7,133 nt of DNA, taken from contig ONPY01000105.1 of assembly GCA_900319835.1 (NCBI GenBank), positions 1 through 7,133 of the forward strand. Reading direction: 5' to 3'. Below, piece after piece: positions 6,437 through 7,133 of this stretch. This stretch comes from an uncultured Eubacteriales bacterium. GTDB lineage: Bacteria > Bacillota_A > Clostridia > Oscillospirales > Oscillospiraceae. The position numbers were made by a program, and so were the translations under genes. A model generated the notes under the pieces. That model saw only the letters and a program-made list of their open reading frames with translations. It did no database searches and was not told the DNA's origin. Position 1 is the stretch's first letter, and each line of letters begins with the position of its first letter.

Positions 6437-6604
6437 ATGAACAAACGCAACTTTGCAGTCGGTATGGGCATGGGCCTGGTGGTGGGCGGCTGCGCCGTGT
6501 ACGCCATGCGCCCGAGAAAGAGCGGGGTCAAGACGGTCGTCGGCCGCACGCTGAAGACCATGGGCGAGGTGGCCGACGCCGTCTCGGAGCTCATGGGCTG
6601 GTAG
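6437..6604 (+). CDS. 55-residue glycine-rich membrane microprotein
   Basis: Not recognised as a named family. The start is well supported by AAAAAAGGAGG eight bases before the ATG, the best ribosome site in this part of the window. MNKR is followed by a glycine/methionine-rich hydrophobic segment (about 6-24, GMGMGLVVGGCAVYAM), a basic RPRK stop-transfer cluster at 25-28, and an amphipathic helix (about 31-55) ending in MGW. This is the plan of a single-pass, YtxH-like small membrane protein. C19 sits in a lipobox-like VGGC, but the long hydrophobic run past it argues against a lipoprotein. It is divergent from ymdB with a 118-base gap, and its stop touches a long hairpin. A CATAAT hexamer at 6401-6406 might be its -10; no clear -35 is seen. 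Confidence 0.75.
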   Translation: MNKRNFAVGMGMGLVVGGCAVYAMRPRKSGVKTVVGRTLKTMGEVADAVSELMGW

Positions 6605-6680
6605 AGTCAAACGAACGCGGAGAGGTCACCGTGCCGCCCAAAGAGCGACACGGAAGACCGCCCGCGTTCGTTTGACTTTT
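6605..6680 (+). terminator. Long hairpin directly after the microprotein gene, probable terminator
   Basis: AGTCAAACGAACGCGG (6605-6620) is the exact inverse complement of 6662-6677. Inside, GGTC (6624-6627) pairs with GACC (6656-6659), CCGTG (6629-6633) with CACGG (6649-6653), and CGC (6635-6637) with GCG (6645-6647), leaving a seven-base loop. The outer arm begins on the base after the TAG stop. Only four T's end it (6677-6680), a weak U tract, so an mRNA-stabilising or mobile palindrome is also possible. Much longer than the other terminators in the window. Confidence 0.6.
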
Positions 6681-6740
6681 CGAATCGAAGCGCGAGGGCT
6701 TCGATTCGGGGATGCGGGCGGCCGCAAGAGCCGCCCCTAC
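6681..6740. repeat. Two adjacent hairpin repeat units
   Basis: CGAATCGAAGC (6681-6691) pairs perfectly with GCTTCGATTCG (6698-6708). Seven bases on, GGGCGGC (6716-6722) pairs perfectly with GCCGCCC (6730-6736), and the unit ends in CCCCTAC (6734-6740). The second is an inverted relative of the GTAGGGG-headed unit at 867-892. No gene is seen here. Confidence 0.6.
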
Positions 6741-6745
6741 AAACC

Positions 6746-6957
6746 GTCATTCCGAGCCAACGCGACGCGCGGGAAGCGTGCGACACGGTCCTTACCTCGT
6801 TGGTGTGCACACCGGCGTGGGAATCCGTTGTTGCGGGAGACAGACGCCCAGCCCAGGTGTCATCCCGAGCGACCGCAGGGAGTCGAGGGATCTCAAACCC
6901 CGGACGTGTATGGAACAGATCTGCGCGCTTGAGATCCTTCGCTTCGCCCAGGATGAC
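6746..6957. repeat. Composite palindromic repeat with GTCATTCCGAGC-type ends
   Basis: Two related heads occur in the same direction: GTCATTCCGAGC (6746-6757) and GTCATCCCGAGCG (6859-6871). The second unit is a nested palindrome: GTCATCC (6859-6865) faces GGATGAC (6951-6957), and GGATCTCAA (6888-6896) faces TTGAGATCC (6929-6937). The first unit contains the perfect palindrome GGTGTGCACACC (6802-6813). From memory, such CATTCCGAGCG/AGGATGAC units are widespread intergenic repeats. Reading frames across them lack ribosome sites and follow the repeat, so I call no gene. Confidence 0.65.
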
Positions 6958-6982
6958 AAAAGCGGGGAGCGGATGCAGCGCC

Positions 6983-7005
6983 GTAGGGGTGATTCACGAA
7001 TCATC
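6983..7005. repeat. GTAGGGG-headed hairpin unit
   Basis: GTAGGGG (6983-6989) is followed by TGATTC (6990-6995) facing GAATCA (6998-7003), with G6988 and C7005 able to extend the stem. The head is identical to that at 867-873 and inverted relative to CCCCTAC at 6734-6740. Confidence 0.5.
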
Positions 7006-7054
7006 GGCGAAACCCACCGCAAATTTTTTCAAAAAGTGTAGGGTTTACAATGAT

Positions 7055-7133
7055 GTGTGACAGAAGGTAAAAAAGAATAGCGAATAGAGAGTACCTGTGT
7101 TAGGGTTGAGTTGCTCAGACAAAACCGAAAGGC
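7055..7133 (+). other. AT-rich right edge: possible 5' end of a group II intron, or a gene leader
   Basis: Base composition drops sharply in GC from about 7021. GTGTGAC at 7055 fits the GUGYG start of bacterial group II introns, and the segment ends in ACCGAAAGGC, a CC-GAAA-GG tetraloop hairpin of a kind found in intron domain I. AGGTA (7064-7068) can pair with TACCT (7090-7094). An alternative reading is a promoter: TTTACA (7044-7049) lies 17 bases before GTAAAA. Nothing downstream is visible, so neither can be confirmed. Confidence 0.25.

Noticed and set aside
6437..6604. Microprotein as a lipoprotein cleaved before C19
   Set aside because: Hydrophobic residues continue past the cysteine to a basic stop-transfer cluster, which fits a membrane span better.
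6605..7005. CRISPR array or small-RNA tandem array
   Set aside because: The units differ in sequence and spacing, with no identical repeats at regular intervals.
6672..7060. Overlapping reading frames of 76-109 codons in the right non-coding region
   Set aside because: They run through repeat palindromes on both strands and have no ribosome sites or conserved-looking residues.

Overview
The window looks like chromosomal DNA of a high-GC, gut-type member of the Clostridia (Oscillospiraceae-like Bacillota). This is an inference from three things: the GC-rich genes with strong GGAGG ribosome sites, the pairing of Bacillus-type YmdB and YhaO/YhaN-like proteins, and intergenic DNA packed with short palindromic repeats of a kind I associate with this group. 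No taxonomic search was possible.

Left edge (1-1200): the 3' part of a SAM-dependent methyltransferase gene on the + strand, visibly lower in GC than everything to its right. It ends in a strong intrinsic terminator. About 330 bases of non-coding DNA made of nested hairpins follow, then a terminator serving the leftward genes.

Centre (1202-6387): a leftward block. A sigma-A-type promoter (about 6358-6387) reads into ymdB, then a YhaO/SbcD-like metallophosphoesterase (ATGA overlap), then a YhaN/SbcC-like ATPase with a membrane hairpin in place of a zinc hook (14-base overlap), then a small DUF2752 membrane protein (4-base gap). These four are very probably one translationally coupled operon. 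After a 193-base gap holding a perfect 12-bp hairpin, a 21-base inverted repeat and a possible promoter, the leftward series ends with a zinc-ribbon membrane protein whose C-terminus resembles CD225/dispanin proteins. The operon joins a cyclic-nucleotide/RNA-type phosphodiesterase to a nuclease-ATPase pair that appears membrane-anchored. This suggests nucleic-acid processing at the membrane, but the joint function is inference.

Right edge (6388-7133): a divergent 55-residue membrane microprotein gene, followed with no gap by a 73-base hairpin. More than 300 bases of consecutive palindromic repeat units come next. At the extreme right is an AT-rich stretch starting with GTGTGAC that may be the 5' end of a group II intron or the leader of a gene outside the window.

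No tRNA, rRNA, CRISPR array, transposase gene or phage gene is visible. The best candidates for something undescribed are the operon with its membrane-anchored ATPase and DUF2752 partner, the zinc-ribbon/CD225-like gene with its palindromic upstream region, and the microprotein-hairpin-repeat cluster.
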